A stretch of DNA of 64,000 nt from Shinisaurus crocodilurus (taxonomy: Eukaryota > Chordata > Lepidosauria > Squamata > Shinisauridae): positions 1,674,001 to 1,738,000 of the forward strand of contig CM037881.1 in assembly GCA_021292165.1 (NCBI GenBank), read 5' to 3'. The position numbers and the translations under genes are program-made. Below, piece after piece: positions 63,010-64,000 of this stretch. Positions within the stretch are counted from its first letter, which is position 1. Each line of letters opens with the position of its first letter. The notes below the pieces were generated by a model, which saw only the letters and a list, made by a program, of their open reading frames with translations, did no database searches and was not told the DNA's origin.

Positions 63010-63463
63010 GCACTAGGCTTTGGAGCCACTCAGAAGCAACACTCGTTGCTTTTGAGTGTCTCCAAAGCCTGGAGCAAATGAGGGACTGTCATACCTTCCC
63101 TTGCCCAAGCTTTCCGCATGTAGAAGAGGGCGCGTTCAGTCTCTACAGCAGTGTTCTCCAGCCTTGGGTCCCCAGATGTTGGCATGCTGGGAGCTGTAGG
63201 CCAAAAACATCTGGGGACCCAAGGTTGGAGAACACCGCACTAGGCTTTGGAGCCACTCAGAAGCAACACTCGTTGCTTTTGAGTGTCTCCAAATCCTGGA
63301 GCAAATGAGGGACTGTCATACCTTCCCTTGCCCAAGCTTTCCGCATGTAGAAGAGGGCGCGTTCAGTCTCTACAGCAGTGTTCTCCAGCCTTGGGTCCCC
63401 AGATGTTGGCATGCTGGGAGCTGTAGGCCAAAAACATCTGGGGACCCAAGGCTGGAGAACACC
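63001..63463. repeat. 227-bp tandem duplication including a hAT MITE
   Basis: The unit gagaacaccgcactaggctt ... cccaaggttggagaacaccg occurs twice at an offset of 227 bases with about three mismatches. Each unit contains one shortened palindromic MITE (63150-63236, 63377-63463). Confidence 0.93.
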
Positions 63464-64000
63464 GCTCTTCAGTGTGTGGAGAACTCTGGAAAAGTGGGGG
63501 AGGGGCAGTCTCACGTTTCACTTAGCAACTGGGGGAAGGAACTGAGCAACCTGAGGAAGGGTGTGGTCAACGTTAGCCATTTGACAACTGCATTTGTGGA
63601 CCTCTGGCTATTTGCTTCCTGGCCAATGTGGTATTGCATTCACCTGTATACTGGTTCCCAGGTTCTGCTGGAACCCTATCTTGTTTGATAGGGACTTCTT
63701 TTTCTTTTCATCAATGTTATCGTTTTTTTAATACACATAAGAAGAAGAAAACCAAATACTGTATAGAATCAGATAAAATTTAACACACGTGTTATAGCGA
63801 GAACAGTCCATTGAACACACACTACCAATATCTTTTTTCCCCAATGCAGACATATCCATCAGCATGTTAAGTCATAGCTAGCACTACTTTCGCATACATC
63901 TTCTTCAGGTGTCACCCTGTTCCAATAGCTAACAAAAGGAGCCCAAGGTTTACTTATTCATGCACACACTGAATGTATTTCCCCATCTCACAAATGCCAA

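Larger units (their letters stand above)
61561..64000 (+). other. VANGL1: VANGL1 3'UTR and downstream
   Basis: No AATAAA is obvious between the stop and the window end. An ATTAAA lies at 62197-62202, but it may belong to a MITE-like repeat (61940-62250). Known VANGL1 mRNAs have long 3'UTRs, so the transcript may run through or beyond this edge. Confidence 0.45.

Noticed and set aside
1..64000. CRISPR arrays, operons, phage or bacterial systems
   Set aside because: Repeats are dispersed transposons and microsatellites with eukaryotic features; the gene is spliced and vertebrate.

Overview
This window is vertebrate nuclear DNA, most likely from a squamate reptile (lizard or snake). It holds one recognisable protein-coding gene, VANGL1 (Van Gogh-like planar cell polarity protein 1), on the + strand. 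Seven coding exons match the gene in order: 15845-16112 (start codon at 16043), about 21236-21362, 26968-27575, 46951-47084, 49997-50129, 57646-57880 and 61300-61560 (stop codon). A GC-rich, CpG-dense island at about 3640-4800 carries GC boxes and a candidate untranslated first exon ending near 4216. The gene therefore spans at least 57 kb, and its largest intron, intron 4, is about 19.4 kb. The squamate assignment rests on abundant Sauria-type tRNA-derived SINEs, 5S-rRNA-headed SINEs with CR1-like tails, CR1 and L2 LINEs, and hAT elements.

Layout. 1-45: end of a hAT-like element. 54-2910: decayed DIRS-like retrotransposon, itself interrupted by an L2 tail and a SINE fragment. 2912-3360: a 5S-SINE split by a CR1. 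3420-4800: promoter and CpG island. 4217-15844: intron 1, with a 436-bp hAT element inside a Sauria SINE, a 1.4-kb L2 reverse transcriptase reading frame, a second 5S-SINE split by a CR1, and a 1.6-kb APE-type LINE nested in a CR1 with an 11-bp target duplication. Exons 2-8 follow, separated by repeat-filled introns. 62930-63470 has a recent 227-bp tandem duplication.

The most distinctive non-genic signal is a family of about 18 short palindromic hAT elements of 85-140 bp. Many have exact 8-bp target duplications of the form nnnTAnnn. Their two arms share private substitutions, so each hairpin appears to have been homogenised or re-copied. The arms carry a sequence resembling the ZNF143/THAP11 site (ACTACAACTCCCAGCATGC), so these elements may scatter paired inverted sites through the locus.

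In VANGL1 itself four things deserve attention: a 39-nt in-frame cassette microexon candidate (49553-49591); a 50-nt frame-disrupting exon candidate (59840-59889); an upstream reading frame that overlaps the start codon; and a one-base frame break in exon 2 beside a displaced exon 3 acceptor. Nothing in the window suggests prokaryotic systems, CRISPR or operons. Nearly all other open frames are repeat-derived or chance.
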